Of a DNA stretch of 64,000 nucleotides, positions 26,700 to 36,900 are shown one piece after another (position 1 is the stretch's first letter; each line of letters opens with the position of its first letter). The translations under genes were made by a program, and so were the position numbers. Source of the DNA: Fluviicola chungangensis (GTDB lineage: Bacteria; Bacteroidota; Bacteroidia; Flavobacteriales_D; Crocinitomicaceae); assembly GCF_007558725.1 (NCBI RefSeq), contig NZ_VLPL01000002.1, positions 372,001 to 436,000 of the forward strand. Reading direction: 5' to 3'. Under the pieces are notes generated by a model that searched no databases, had not been told where the DNA came from, and was given only the letters and a program-made list of their open reading frames with translations.

Positions 26700-27932
26700 A
26701 TGGCAAAAATCCTCATCAAAAATATCCATACGCTTTACCAGGTCGGAGAAGATTTTCCGGAAATGATCTGCGGGGAAGCAATGAAACACGTCCCGACGAT
26801 CAAAAATGCATTCCTTGCATTGGAAGACGGTGTCATTATGGCTTACGGTTCCATGGAAGACTGGGAAGGAATCACGGACTGGCGTGGTGTGGAAGTAATC
26901 GATGCGGAAGGTCAGAGTGTATTGCCTGCTTTTTGCGACCCACATACCCATACGGTATTTGCACGCACCCGCGAGGAAGAATTCGTAGATCGCATCAATG
27001 GATTAACGTACGAAGAAATTGCATTGAAAGGCGGAGGAATTCTGAATTCTGCACGCAGGTTGGGCGAACTTTCTGAAGAAGCATTGTTCCGGGAAGCCCT
27101 GAAGCGCATCAACAGGATGAAAGCAAACGGGACCGGTGCAGTTGAGATCAAATCCGGATACGGACTTTCTGTTGAGGCAGAACTGAAGATTTTGCGCGTC
27201 ATCAAACGCCTAAAGCAAGAAGCAGGAATCGCCGTCAAGGCTACTTTTTTGGGGGCACATGCTTTTCCGAAGGAATTCAAGGAAAATCACAAAGCGTACA
27301 TTGATCTGATCGTGAACGAAATGCTTCCATTGATCGCAAAAGAAGGTTTGGCTGATTACATCGATGTGTTTTGTGAACGCAACTATTTCTCGGTAGAGGA
27401 AATGCAATACATTCTTTCGGAAGGTAAAAAAGTGGGATTGATCCCCAAAGTACACGTTAATCAGTTCTCCATCATGGGTGGAGTAAAAGCAGCGGTTGAA
27501 TTGGGCGCGCTTTCCGTTGATCACCTGGAAGAATCGAACGACGAGGATATCGCAGTACTCAAAGGAAGCGGATGTATGCCGACTTTCCTTCCGGGTTGTT
27601 CCCATTTTATCAATATTCCCTTTGGAAACGCACGGAAATTTATCGCAGAAGGACTGCCGGTTGCACTGGCTACGGATTACAATCCGGGAACAACTCCATG
27701 CGATAATATGCAGCAAATCTTTTCGCTGGCATGCGTGAAGATGCGCCTGACACCGGAAGAAGCGTTGAATGCTTTAACCATTAATGCCGCCTATGCAATG
27801 GGATTGTCTCAAACTCACGGAACTATTTCACTGGGGAAATCCACACCGGTCATTTTAACAAAACCAATTGATTCCCTGGCATATATTCCATATGCTTTTG
27901 GAGAAAATCATGTGGACAGACTCATTTTTTAG
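26700..27932 (+). CDS. hutI: Imidazolonepropionase
   Basis: A 410-residue amidohydrolase of the usual HutI length. It opens 4-imidazolone-5-propionate to N-formimidoyl-L-glutamate, the third step of histidine degradation, in the cytosol. Metal ligands and signature motifs are visible: DPHTHTVFARTREEEF, GGGILNSARR, IKSGYGL, GAHAFPKEF, HVNQFSIMGG, LATDYNPGTTPCDNM. No other hut gene is within the window, so the pathway genes are scattered. The ATG at 26700 gives the normal N-terminus. Confidence 0.95.
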   Translation: MAKILIKNIHTLYQVGEDFPEMICGEAMKHVPTIKNAFLALEDGVIMAYGSMEDWEGITDWRGVEVIDAEGQSVLPAFCDPHTHTVFARTREEEFVDRINGLTYEEIALKGGGILNSARRLGELSEEALFREALKRINRMKANGTGAVEIKSGYGLSVEAELKILRVIKRLKQEAGIAVKATFLGAHAFPKEFKENHKAYIDLIVNEMLPLIAKEGLADYIDVFCERNYFSVEEMQYILSEGKKVGLIPKVHVNQFSIMGGVKAAVELGALSVDHLEESNDEDIAVLKGSGCMPTFLPGCSHFINIPFGNARKFIAEGLPVALATDYNPGTTPCDNMQQIFSLACVKMRLTPEEALNALTINAAYAMGLSQTHGTISLGKSTPVILTKPIDSLAYIPYAFGENHVDRLIF

Positions 27933-27996
27933 TAATTTTGGGATAGTTTAACTTACTGAAACCAAACAGTTAATCGTTTTTTAGCACTTTAGCGCT

Positions 27997-29211
27997 ATGT
28001 ACAAAATCGGATGCATGCTTTTTTTGTTTCATTGCTTTCAGGCATTTGGCCAGGAAGTGGAGAAAGAGTACCAATTACTCTGGGAAGTCAAAGCACCCCG
28101 TACAAAGAAGATCAGCTACATTTTCGGGAGTATGCATTCCAACGATCCCCGTTTGTTTAATTTCCCGGATTCCCTCTATTCTGCTTTCGTAAGTGTAGAT
28201 GCAGTAGTGTTGGAAACGGACGTAACGCAGATATACGACCAATACGATGTGCGCCTGAATCTCTTCAATTTTGACCTGTTCGATAAAGAACGATCCTTTG
28301 CAAGTTCCAAAAAAGCGACTCAAACCGTTTACGGTTCCGAAGACGGAAGGCCACAATTCCTGGATGCTTATTTTCAGCAGGCCGGTTATTGCGGAGGAAA
28401 AGGATTTTACCAGTTGGAAACCGTGCAGGATCAGTTGAAACTGGCAGAGAATCCGGAATTGTTTAATACCCGCAGAGCAATCAATGGTTTGTTTTTTACC
28501 AAAGAAGCGTTTATCCAGACATACATCAACGGAGACATCGCTTCCCTGACGAATATGTTGAAATCGCAATTCAAAAGTGCTCCGGATGCATACGATGAAC
28601 TGATCACCAAACGAAATCAGATCATGGCGAAAGGATTGGATACCCTGATGCGTAAACGAACCGTTTTTTGTGCGATCGGTTCCGGTCATTTGCATGGGAC
28701 AGACGGGGTTTTGCAGCTACTGCGACAAAAAGGATTCCAGGTACGTGCAGTAAAAGCAACTTACGATAATACCACCGTAACCGAAAAGAAACTGGTTCAG
28801 TCGTGGCGAACGTTTGCCGTTTCGGATGAAGAGAATAGCTTTCGGATGACTTTTGGTGGAAAACCGACACTCTTGGAAGAAACCGATAAAAAACACTACA
28901 TCTACCAGGAATTGGGACAGGGAAATACTTATGAGCTGGTTATTCATGCCTCACCTGATTATCTGGATGATAACCGGTACCATTTCCTGGAAAACGACAT
29001 GGCTCAAACCAAGGAATTCTTTTTAGATGACGGAGCGAAGGGAATGGAAGGGTTGATACTCGACCCGATCAAAGGTTATCAATGGAAACGCTTCATTCAA
29101 TTCGGGGATGTGTGTTACGAATTGATTTGTTACGGAGGAAACAAATTCATGCATTCTGATCGTCCGGTCAAATTCTTCCAAAAGTTTGAAATTCTGACAG
29201 AAAAGGAATAA
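27997..29211 (+). CDS. TraB/GumN-family protein with C-terminal extension
   Basis: A 404-residue exported protein with signal peptide MYKIGCMLFLFHCFQAFGQ. The TraB/GumN domain spans about residues 27-265: WEVKAPRTKKISYIFGSMHSND, VVLETDV, and GSGHLHGTDGVLQLLRQKG, which hold the conserved Glu and the two GxxH motifs. Family members are putative metalloproteases or membrane-linked regulators with unclear substrates. The final 130 residues are an extra domain I do not recognise. It stands 64 nt behind hutI and could be read through from it; no terminator was seen between them. Confidence 0.8.
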   Translation: MYKIGCMLFLFHCFQAFGQEVEKEYQLLWEVKAPRTKKISYIFGSMHSNDPRLFNFPDSLYSAFVSVDAVVLETDVTQIYDQYDVRLNLFNFDLFDKERSFASSKKATQTVYGSEDGRPQFLDAYFQQAGYCGGKGFYQLETVQDQLKLAENPELFNTRRAINGLFFTKEAFIQTYINGDIASLTNMLKSQFKSAPDAYDELITKRNQIMAKGLDTLMRKRTVFCAIGSGHLHGTDGVLQLLRQKGFQVRAVKATYDNTTVTEKKLVQSWRTFAVSDEENSFRMTFGGKPTLLEETDKKHYIYQELGQGNTYELVIHASPDYLDDNRYHFLENDMAQTKEFFLDDGAKGMEGLILDPIKGYQWKRFIQFGDVCYELICYGGNKFMHSDRPVKFFQKFEILTEKE

Positions 29212-29296
29212 CCAACATCCGGTTGTTTATTGATTTTTCGCAATCTTTAAATGATTTTATCGGATAATGGTAATTTCGGTTCACTAATTGCGAATC

Positions 29297-30418
29297 ATGA
29301 TTGAAAGAATACTCGAACCGGTGCTGCGTCAAAAATGCGAAGAAAGTAAAATTGTCGTTCTGAAAGGTGCCCGGCGAACAGGCAGGTTAACGCTCGTTTC
29401 TCAAATTTTCCGGTTGGACGACCCTCAAATCGGGATGATTGATTGTTCCGATAAGAAAGAACGAAAGGCAATAGATTCATTGCACGAACTGAAGCGCTTC
29501 AGCCAGGATAAAAAGGTGGTAATCATCCGAGATGCACAATTGTTGGAGAACCTCCAGGAATACATCGATTTTGCTATTGAACTGGATTTTCTTGAAAACG
29601 TCCTGCTCATTTGTTCTTTTGAACCGGAGCTCCATGAAGATTTGTGGGAAGCATTGCGTGAGCAAGGATTGGAGTTGAATTTGTTTCCACTTTCTTATCC
29701 GGAAAGCGCGAAATTTTATGGCTTGGTACAGGAAGATAAAGACCTGGAACAACGTTTGATCTATGGGTATTACCCGGAAGTGGTGACGCAGGAAGATCAG
29801 GCTGAGAAAATGATTTCTGAAATTATTGAATCAAGCATTTTTACGCAACTGGGCGCTTCCGAACGGATCAACAAAAAGGAGAAGCTGGTCAAACTACTCA
29901 GACACCTGGCATTTAATATCGGGAAAGTTATCAGCTTCAACGATTTGGGTAAGAAATGTGGGCTGGATAATGAAACAGTGGAACGCTATGTGAAATTGTT
30001 CGCCAAGGCGAATTTGCTGATCCTGATTCCTTCTTATAATAATGGTCACCGCTATGAATTGAAGAAGAGTCACGTCGTTTATTTCCTGGATAATGGGATC
30101 CGAAATGCTCTGATACGTGCGTTTCAACCCCTGGAATTTCGGAATGACGTGGAGGAATTGTGGAAAAATTTCGTGATTAGTGAACGGTATAAAGCCAATC
30201 AATATGCAGGAAAAACTCCCGAAATATGCTTTTGGCTGACCCATACCAAGCAGGAAGTTGATTATTTGGAAATCATGGAAGACGAAGCATTCGGGGCCAA
30301 AATGAATTGGGACGATTCGAAGAAGATCAAAGTTCCGGCATCATTCAGTGAATTGTATCCGCAAATCAGGGTGAGCGGTGTTTCCAAAAAAACGTTCTGG
30401 ACTTTTCTGAGAAAGTGA
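29297..30418 (+). CDS. AAA/DUF4143-type ATPase with degenerate Walker motifs
   Basis: About 373 residues when started at the ATG at 29297; the longest frame begins at a TTG (29288). Residues 1-170 match the AAA_14 fold and the rest matches DUF4143 (NDLGKKCGLDNETVERYVKLF, then KQEVDYLE). In active relatives the P-loop is G-x4-G-K-T; here it reads GARRTGRLT, with Arg30 in place of Lys. The Walker B site, normally VIIDE, reads VIIRDAQ (residues 75-81). Both changes argue against normal ATP hydrolysis. The role of these proteins is not known; this may be a regulatory or vestigial copy. It appears to be transcribed alone. Confidence 0.85.
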   Translation: MIERILEPVLRQKCEESKIVVLKGARRTGRLTLVSQIFRLDDPQIGMIDCSDKKERKAIDSLHELKRFSQDKKVVIIRDAQLLENLQEYIDFAIELDFLENVLLICSFEPELHEDLWEALREQGLELNLFPLSYPESAKFYGLVQEDKDLEQRLIYGYYPEVVTQEDQAEKMISEIIESSIFTQLGASERINKKEKLVKLLRHLAFNIGKVISFNDLGKKCGLDNETVERYVKLFAKANLLILIPSYNNGHRYELKKSHVVYFLDNGIRNALIRAFQPLEFRNDVEELWKNFVISERYKANQYAGKTPEICFWLTHTKQEVDYLEIMEDEAFGAKMNWDDSKKIKVPASFSELYPQIRVSGVSKKTFWTFLRK

Positions 30419-30669
30419 TCGTGAGCTGTTGGGAGGATGAAGTGCATTCCTGAATTGTCAGTGGGACAATTGATCGGGGGAATTGGTTCAAATCGGTACA
30501 AAGAAGTGATGTTGCGATTTCATTATTTCGTGATATAACGAAGAGATGGCCTTTATTCTTGGAATCCTACATATTGCTCGGGGCAATATCGTTTTAGCCC
30601 GATTTTCACCAAAAAATAACACAACGGTCTCAAATATCTTCGCTATTTTCACAAAACTCAGATCGCACC

Positions 30670-31440
30670 ATGAAGACAAAAACAGAAATAGTAGAAAACT
30701 GGTTGCCCCGCTACACAGGAGAAGAATTGACAAATTTCGGCGAATACATCCTGCTGTGCAATTTCCATAATTATGTTGAAAAATTCGCCCAAATGTACGA
30801 GGTGGAAGTCATTGGCCGAACCAAACCCATGCAGTGTGCAACAGCAAATGGTATTACGATCATCAATTTCGGAATGGGAAGTGCTTCAGCAGCTACTTGC
30901 ATGGACTTGTTGTCCGCGATCAAGCCAAAAGCGGTGCTATTTCTCGGAAAGTGCGGCGGATTGAAAAGCAAAAGTGAAGTAGGTGATCTGATTTTACCGA
31001 TCGCAGCTATTCGCGGAGAAGGAACAAGTAACGATTATTTTCCGTCGGAGGTTCCGGCATTACCGGCCTTCGCGCTTCAAAAGGCAATTTCTACAACCAT
31101 TCGCGACGCCGGCTTTGACTACTGGACAGGAACCTGTTATACGACCAACCGCAGGGTTTGGGAACACGACGAGAAATTCAAAGAATATTTGAGCCGTATC
31201 CGCGCGATGGCTATTGATATGGAAACAGCTACGATCTTCATGGTTGGTTTCGCCAATAAAATTCCTACGGGGGCTCTGCTGCTGGTAAGCGACCAGCCGA
31301 TGACACCGGAAGGTGTGAAAACCAGTGAAAGCGATTCAAAAGTCACTGCCGGGTACGTGGATAAGCATTTGATGATAGGAATCGACTCCCTGAAGCAGCT
31401 TATTTATAACGGACATACTGTGAAACACCTGCGTTTCTAA
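30670..31440 (+). CDS. amn: AMP nucleosidase
   Basis: A 256-residue protein of the short Bacteroidota-type AMP nucleosidase, a member of the PNP/UDP phosphorylase fold. It splits AMP to adenine and ribose 5-phosphate. Visible features are NFGMGSASAATCMDLL (phosphate loop), VLFLGKCGGLKS, the purine-site motif AIDMETATIF with the Met-Glu pair, and LLVSDQPMTPEG with the catalytic Asp. The longer N-terminal regulatory domain of the E. coli enzyme is absent, as usual in this group. It is probably monocistronic. Confidence 0.88.
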   Translation: MKTKTEIVENWLPRYTGEELTNFGEYILLCNFHNYVEKFAQMYEVEVIGRTKPMQCATANGITIINFGMGSASAATCMDLLSAIKPKAVLFLGKCGGLKSKSEVGDLILPIAAIRGEGTSNDYFPSEVPALPAFALQKAISTTIRDAGFDYWTGTCYTTNRRVWEHDEKFKEYLSRIRAMAIDMETATIFMVGFANKIPTGALLLVSDQPMTPEGVKTSESDSKVTAGYVDKHLMIGIDSLKQLIYNGHTVKHLRF

Positions 31441-31583
31441 AGAAACAGGATTTCGTTCAGCGGTAATTATTGCGCTTCCCTGCTTTTATTCAATTAATCC
31501 TGGTATGTTTTGTTCATCGTGCGGTTAACGCATATGCGTGCCTTTGTGGTCCGGATTAATTATATTCGTGAAAATCGAAGTTC

Positions 31584-33878
31584 ATGCGTCTCTCTCTTCT
31601 AACTCTTGGAATCATACTTTTTGCAGGGTTTGTTTCAGCTCAAAGCAAGCTAAAATATGTCAATCCATTGATCGGAACGTCCAAAATGGGACATACTTTC
31701 CCCGGTGCAACAGTCCCTTTCGGATCGGTGCAATTGAGTCCGGATACGGATACGCTTTCTTACGCAGTTGATGGAAAATACAATCCGGATGTCTATAAAT
31801 ACTGTGCGGGTTATCAATACGAAGATCCGACGATCGTCGGATTCAGTCATACGCATTTCAGTGGTACAGGCCATTCGGATTTGGGAGATATTTCGATCAT
31901 GCCAACAAGTGGAAAGCTGCAATTGAATCCAGGCATTGCTTCAAAACCGGAAAGTGGTTTTCGTTCTGCTTACAATCATGAAAATGAAATGGCGAGACCC
32001 AATTACTATTCAGTGGTGTTGGATGATCATCAGATAAAAGCCGAATTAACCACTACCACACGAGTTGGTATTCACCGTTACACCTTTGAGAAAGAAGATT
32101 CTGCACACATTATCCTCGATTTGATTGCCGGTATTTACAATTATGACGGGAAGAACGTAAATACTTACGTTCGTGTAGTTGATGAATATCATGTGGTGGG
32201 TTTTAGACAAACTACCGGTTGGGCAAAGAACCGAACAGTTTATTTTGCTATCGAATTTTCAAAGCCAATTAAATCTTATGGTTACAATGATTTCCAGTCA
32301 AAAAAAGTGTACCAGGGATTTTGGAGAAAATTTAATTTGAAAGACAATTTCCCGGAAATGTCAGCTGCACAATTCAGAGCCTTTTTCGATTTTGATCTGG
32401 GTCCTTCAAGACAACTCCTTCTGAAGGTTGCCTTATCGCCCGTGAGCATGGAAGGTGCTGTGGAGAATATGGAACACGAAACACCCGATTGGAATTTTGA
32501 CGGATACTTGAGAGCGGGGGGAATGCTCTGGGAAAAGGAACTGGATAAATTTGATGTACAGATGCTTGACGAAGCAGATTTGACGAATTTCTACACTGCA
32601 GTTTATCATACTTGTTTGGGTCCAACAATTTATCAGGATTGGAGCGGTCAATACCGCGGACTGGATTTTTCCAATGAGAACAATAAAAACGGGGACGTCA
32701 ATTATACCACTTTTTCTCTTTGGGATACTTACAGGGCCTTGCATCCGTTGTTCAACCTGGTGCAGCGGAAACGAAATGCAGACATGGTCAATTCCATGAT
32801 TGCCCACCAAAAACAAAGTGCAGAAAAAATGTTGCCCATGTGGTCGCATTATGCGAATGAAAACTGGTGCATGATCGGATATCATTCTGTTTCTGTCATT
32901 TCGGATGCTTACAACAAAGGGTTGCAGGGAATTGATTACGACAAAGCACTGGATGCGTGCGTGCAAACTGCCCGTACCCGCTATTTTGAAGGAATCGGTT
33001 CGTACATGGACCTGGGATATGTGGCCGAAGACAAAAGCGGGAGTTCGGTTTCCAAAACATTGGAGTATGCTTATGACGATTGGTGCATTGCACAGTTGGC
33101 GCTTGGCCTGAAACGTATGGATATCTACGAAGAATTTTCGAAACGAAGTGCAAATTACCGGCACGTTTTTGATCCGGCTTCCGGGTTTATGCGTGCACGT
33201 CTGAGTTCCGGGAAATTCATCGAAAAATTTGATGCATTGGAAACACACCAGGCAGGTTATATCGAAGGGAATGCCTGGAATTACAGTTTGTATGTTCCGC
33301 ACCAGGTAGATTCGATGATCGCATTGATGGGAGGAAAAAAACGTTTTGCTTCACACCTTGATTCGCTGTTCACGATGCAATTGGCTGATAAATACTTCGA
33401 GCATACCGAAGACATTACCCGCGAAGGGATCATGGGCTCGTATGTTCATGGAAACGAACCGTCTCATCACGTCATTTATTTGTTTGATTGGGTTGGAAGA
33501 CCGGATTTGGCCCAGAAATACATCCGCCAGGTATTGAGAACAAAATACGTTGCTAAAATTGACGGTTTAAGCGGGAACGATGATTGCGGACAAATGAGTG
33601 CCTGGTACATTTTCAGTTCGCTTGGATTTTATCCTGTTTGCCCGGGTTCCGACGACTATATTTTGGGTAGTCCGCTGGTGCAAAATGCAAAAATCCATTT
33701 GGAGAACGGTGGAGTGATAGAAATAAGCGCGAAAAATCAAAGCGAGAAGAATCCGTATGTCAAAGCTGTTTATTTCAACGGGATCAAATTGAAAGATTTT
33801 AAACTGAGTTACCAACGCTTAAAGAACGGGGGGAAATTGGTGTTTGAAATGACCAATAAACCGGCAAAAACATTTTAA
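31584..33878 (+). CDS. GH92 alpha-mannosidase
   Basis: A 764-residue exported enzyme with signal peptide MRLSLLTLGIILFAGFVSAQ. The N-terminal beta-sandwich starts KYVNPLIGTSKMGHTFPGATVPFG, a hallmark of GH92. The (alpha/alpha)6 domain shows FSLWDTYRALHPLFNL, GYIEGNAWNYS and GLSGNDDCGQMSAWYIFSSLGF, which carry the catalytic carboxylates and calcium site. GH92 enzymes are calcium-dependent exo-alpha-mannosidases acting on N-glycans and yeast mannans. There is no susCD pair nearby, so this is not a full polysaccharide utilisation locus. It has no T9SS tail, so it is likely periplasmic. Confidence 0.92.
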   Translation: MRLSLLTLGIILFAGFVSAQSKLKYVNPLIGTSKMGHTFPGATVPFGSVQLSPDTDTLSYAVDGKYNPDVYKYCAGYQYEDPTIVGFSHTHFSGTGHSDLGDISIMPTSGKLQLNPGIASKPESGFRSAYNHENEMARPNYYSVVLDDHQIKAELTTTTRVGIHRYTFEKEDSAHIILDLIAGIYNYDGKNVNTYVRVVDEYHVVGFRQTTGWAKNRTVYFAIEFSKPIKSYGYNDFQSKKVYQGFWRKFNLKDNFPEMSAAQFRAFFDFDLGPSRQLLLKVALSPVSMEGAVENMEHETPDWNFDGYLRAGGMLWEKELDKFDVQMLDEADLTNFYTAVYHTCLGPTIYQDWSGQYRGLDFSNENNKNGDVNYTTFSLWDTYRALHPLFNLVQRKRNADMVNSMIAHQKQSAEKMLPMWSHYANENWCMIGYHSVSVISDAYNKGLQGIDYDKALDACVQTARTRYFEGIGSYMDLGYVAEDKSGSSVSKTLEYAYDDWCIAQLALGLKRMDIYEEFSKRSANYRHVFDPASGFMRARLSSGKFIEKFDALETHQAGYIEGNAWNYSLYVPHQVDSMIALMGGKKRFASHLDSLFTMQLADKYFEHTEDITREGIMGSYVHGNEPSHHVIYLFDWVGRPDLAQKYIRQVLRTKYVAKIDGLSGNDDCGQMSAWYIFSSLGFYPVCPGSDDYILGSPLVQNAKIHLENGGVIEISAKNQSEKNPYVKAVYFNGIKLKDFKLSYQRLKNGGKLVFEMTNKPAKTF

Positions 33879-33954
33879 GAATACAATCTTAAACGTTAAT
33901 TGTTAGTTGAAATACCGATTTAAATAGTAAATTCAGAGCTCAAATTACTCTCTT

Positions 33955-36900
33955 ATGAAAAGAAGAATACTACTCTCCGGCGTATTTTTCCTAAGTGTAT
34001 CTCTATGTTCTGTAAGTTTCTCACAAACTACAAAACCGCAAAAGGGTACGTGGAAAATGATTGCGGAAAGCGAGATCCCCGAAAGTGGGACCCGTTACAT
34101 TAAACCAACAAAATTCTTAACCTTCAAACTGGATATCTCCAGGATGCACCAGCTTTTGGCGCAGGCTAAGCGCATTGATGATCCGAATTACATTCCGGTT
34201 TTTATGGAACTTCCCAAACCGGATGGTACCGTTGGAACTTATCAGGTGCATGAGAATGAAACCATGTCTTTGGGATTAGCTGCTCAATTCCCGGAAATTC
34301 GTTCCTTCGACGGAATCGCAATGGATAATTCCGGTGAGGTGGTTAAGTTTGATTTGACTCCGCAGGGCTTTCATGCAATGACGCTTATCCCGGGACAATC
34401 AACTGTGTTTATCGATCCTTATTCGTTTGGAGGTGGGGACATTGAACATTATGTGGTTTATTCCAGGGCAGATTATACATCCGATAAGACATTCCAATGT
34501 CATTTAGAAGAAGCAATGGGGACCGAGATCAAAGGCGCAAATGACAATATTGTGAAAAGCTTCGGGAACTGTACCAAACGAACCTATCGGTTGGCATTGT
34601 CTGCTACCGGAGAATACACGGCCTTCCACGGCGGAACAGTTGCACTGGCTCAGGCAGCTCAGGTGACAACCATGAACCGCGTAAACGGAGTGTACATGCG
34701 TGATTTTGCTGTAACTATGACAATCATCGCAAATAACAATTTATTGATTTACACCAATTCCGGAACAGATCCGTTTACGAACGGAAATCCGGGAACGATG
34801 ATCAATCAGAATCAAACAAATACAACTACCGTCATTGGTTCTGCCAATTACGATATCGGTCACGTTTTCGGAACGAACTCCGGTGGATTGGCAGGATTAG
34901 GTGTTGTTTGCAGTTCTTCGAATAAAGCCAGAGGTGTTACCGGTTCAGGTGCTCCTGTCGGTGATGCGTTTGATATTGATTATGTCGCACACGAAATGGG
35001 GCATGAATTTTCCGGAAACCATAGTTTCAGGGGAAATACAGGGTCCTGTTCCGGAAATGCAAATGGTTCCACAGCAATGGAACCAGGATCCGGAAGTTCG
35101 ATCATGGCTTACGCAGGAATTTGCTCTCCACAAGATGTTCAGCCGCATTCGGATGATAATTTCCATGGGGTGAACATGAATGAAATGCATATTTTCATTA
35201 ACGCTGGCGGAAATACCTGTGCAGTTTCAACTGCTATTCCTGCTCAATCGGCTCCAACAATCAGCGGAACTGTAGGAAGTGTTACGATCCCGGCAAATAC
35301 TCCTTTCGCGCTAACAGCAACTGCTACAGACCCGGACGGAGATGTACTGACCTATTGCTGGGAACAAATGGACAACGGGCAGACCGGAACGGCAACCCAA
35401 CCGCCGGTTGGAACGAACACCAGCGGACCGAATTTCCGTGCGAAATCTCCGACCACCAGCGGAACCCGTTATTTTCCTTCGATCTCGAGCTTAATGACTG
35501 GCGGACCGTTTACATGGGAAGTACTTCCTACTGTAAATAGAACAATGAATTTCCGGTGCACCGTTCGGGATAATGAAGCGAACGGAGGATGCAATGATCA
35601 TGCAGATATCACAGTCACAACAACAACTTCAGCAGGACCGTTTATTGTGAATTACCCAAGTGCTACAGGGATTTCATGGCCCGGGAATTCGACTCAGACC
35701 GTAACCTGGTCTGTTGCAAACACAGATGTGGCCCCGGTTGCTTGTGCAAATGTAGACGTATGGATTTCGACAGACGGTGGAGCTACATTTACTGTAATCG
35801 CGAACGATGTTCCAAACGACGGATCCCAGGTGATCACTGTACCGAATACGGCTACAACAACGGCAATTATTATGGTCATGTGTGAAAACGGGACATTCTT
35901 CGATGTGTCGAACAACGTTTTCGCAATCACTGCAGCAACAAACGATTATACCCTGAATTTCCAAAACTCAACGGTTTCTGCTTGCCAGGGAACGGATGCA
36001 GTGTTTACAGTAGTTGTCGGTCAAATTGGTTCATACGTTGATCCGGTGACTTTATCTGCAACGGGTAACCCTGCAGGAACGACCGTTTCATTTACTCCGA
36101 ATCCAGCAACTCCGGGTACAAATGCTACAATGACCATTACGAATACGGCAGGTGCAACTCCGGGAACTTACAGCATTACTGTTGACGGAGCTTCCACATC
36201 TGGCGCGCATTTTACCAATGGAACCGTGTTGATTTCAACATCCGGTGTAGTTGCTTCTGCACTGACCAGTCCGGCAAACGCTGCAACAAGTGTTCCGGTA
36301 AGCCCGAATATGACATGGACAAATCCGGGTGTAGGAGTTCAGTATAACATTACAATTGCTACGGATGCTACCTTTACAACAGTAATTGAAAGTGCAACAG
36401 GATTGACTTCCCCAACATATACGGCTACCCTGTTGAGCCCGGCTACGACTTATTACTGGAAAATTGAAACCTTGAATTCGTGCTCTGCTCCGGTAGCGTC
36501 TGCAACCTTCTCATTTACTACAGCTTCTTGTATGACTTTCAATGCAACGAATGTACCGGTTACAATTTCCGCGTCCGGAACACCGACTGTTACTTCTACG
36601 ATGAATATTGCAACAGGAGGAACGATCAACGATATCAATGTGGTAAACCTGGCAGGAACACACTCATACATCAGTGATTTAACGATTAAATTAACCAGTC
36701 CGACAGGAACGATTGTTAATTTGATGGTGAATCCATGTAACGACGAAGCGGATTTCAATTTGAATTTTGACGATGAGGCTTCTACGGCTACGCTTCCTTG
36801 TCCGCCGGTTGGTGGAGGATACTACATTCCTGCAGCTGCCTTGTCGGCATTTGACGGACAAAACATGAGCGGAACCTGGACATTAACGATTTCGGATGCA

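Noticed and set aside
32433-33302. 289-codon minus-strand open frame
   Set aside because: It lies entirely antisense to the GH92 gene, whose catalytic motifs are intact. The translation has no family pattern, so it is a shadow.
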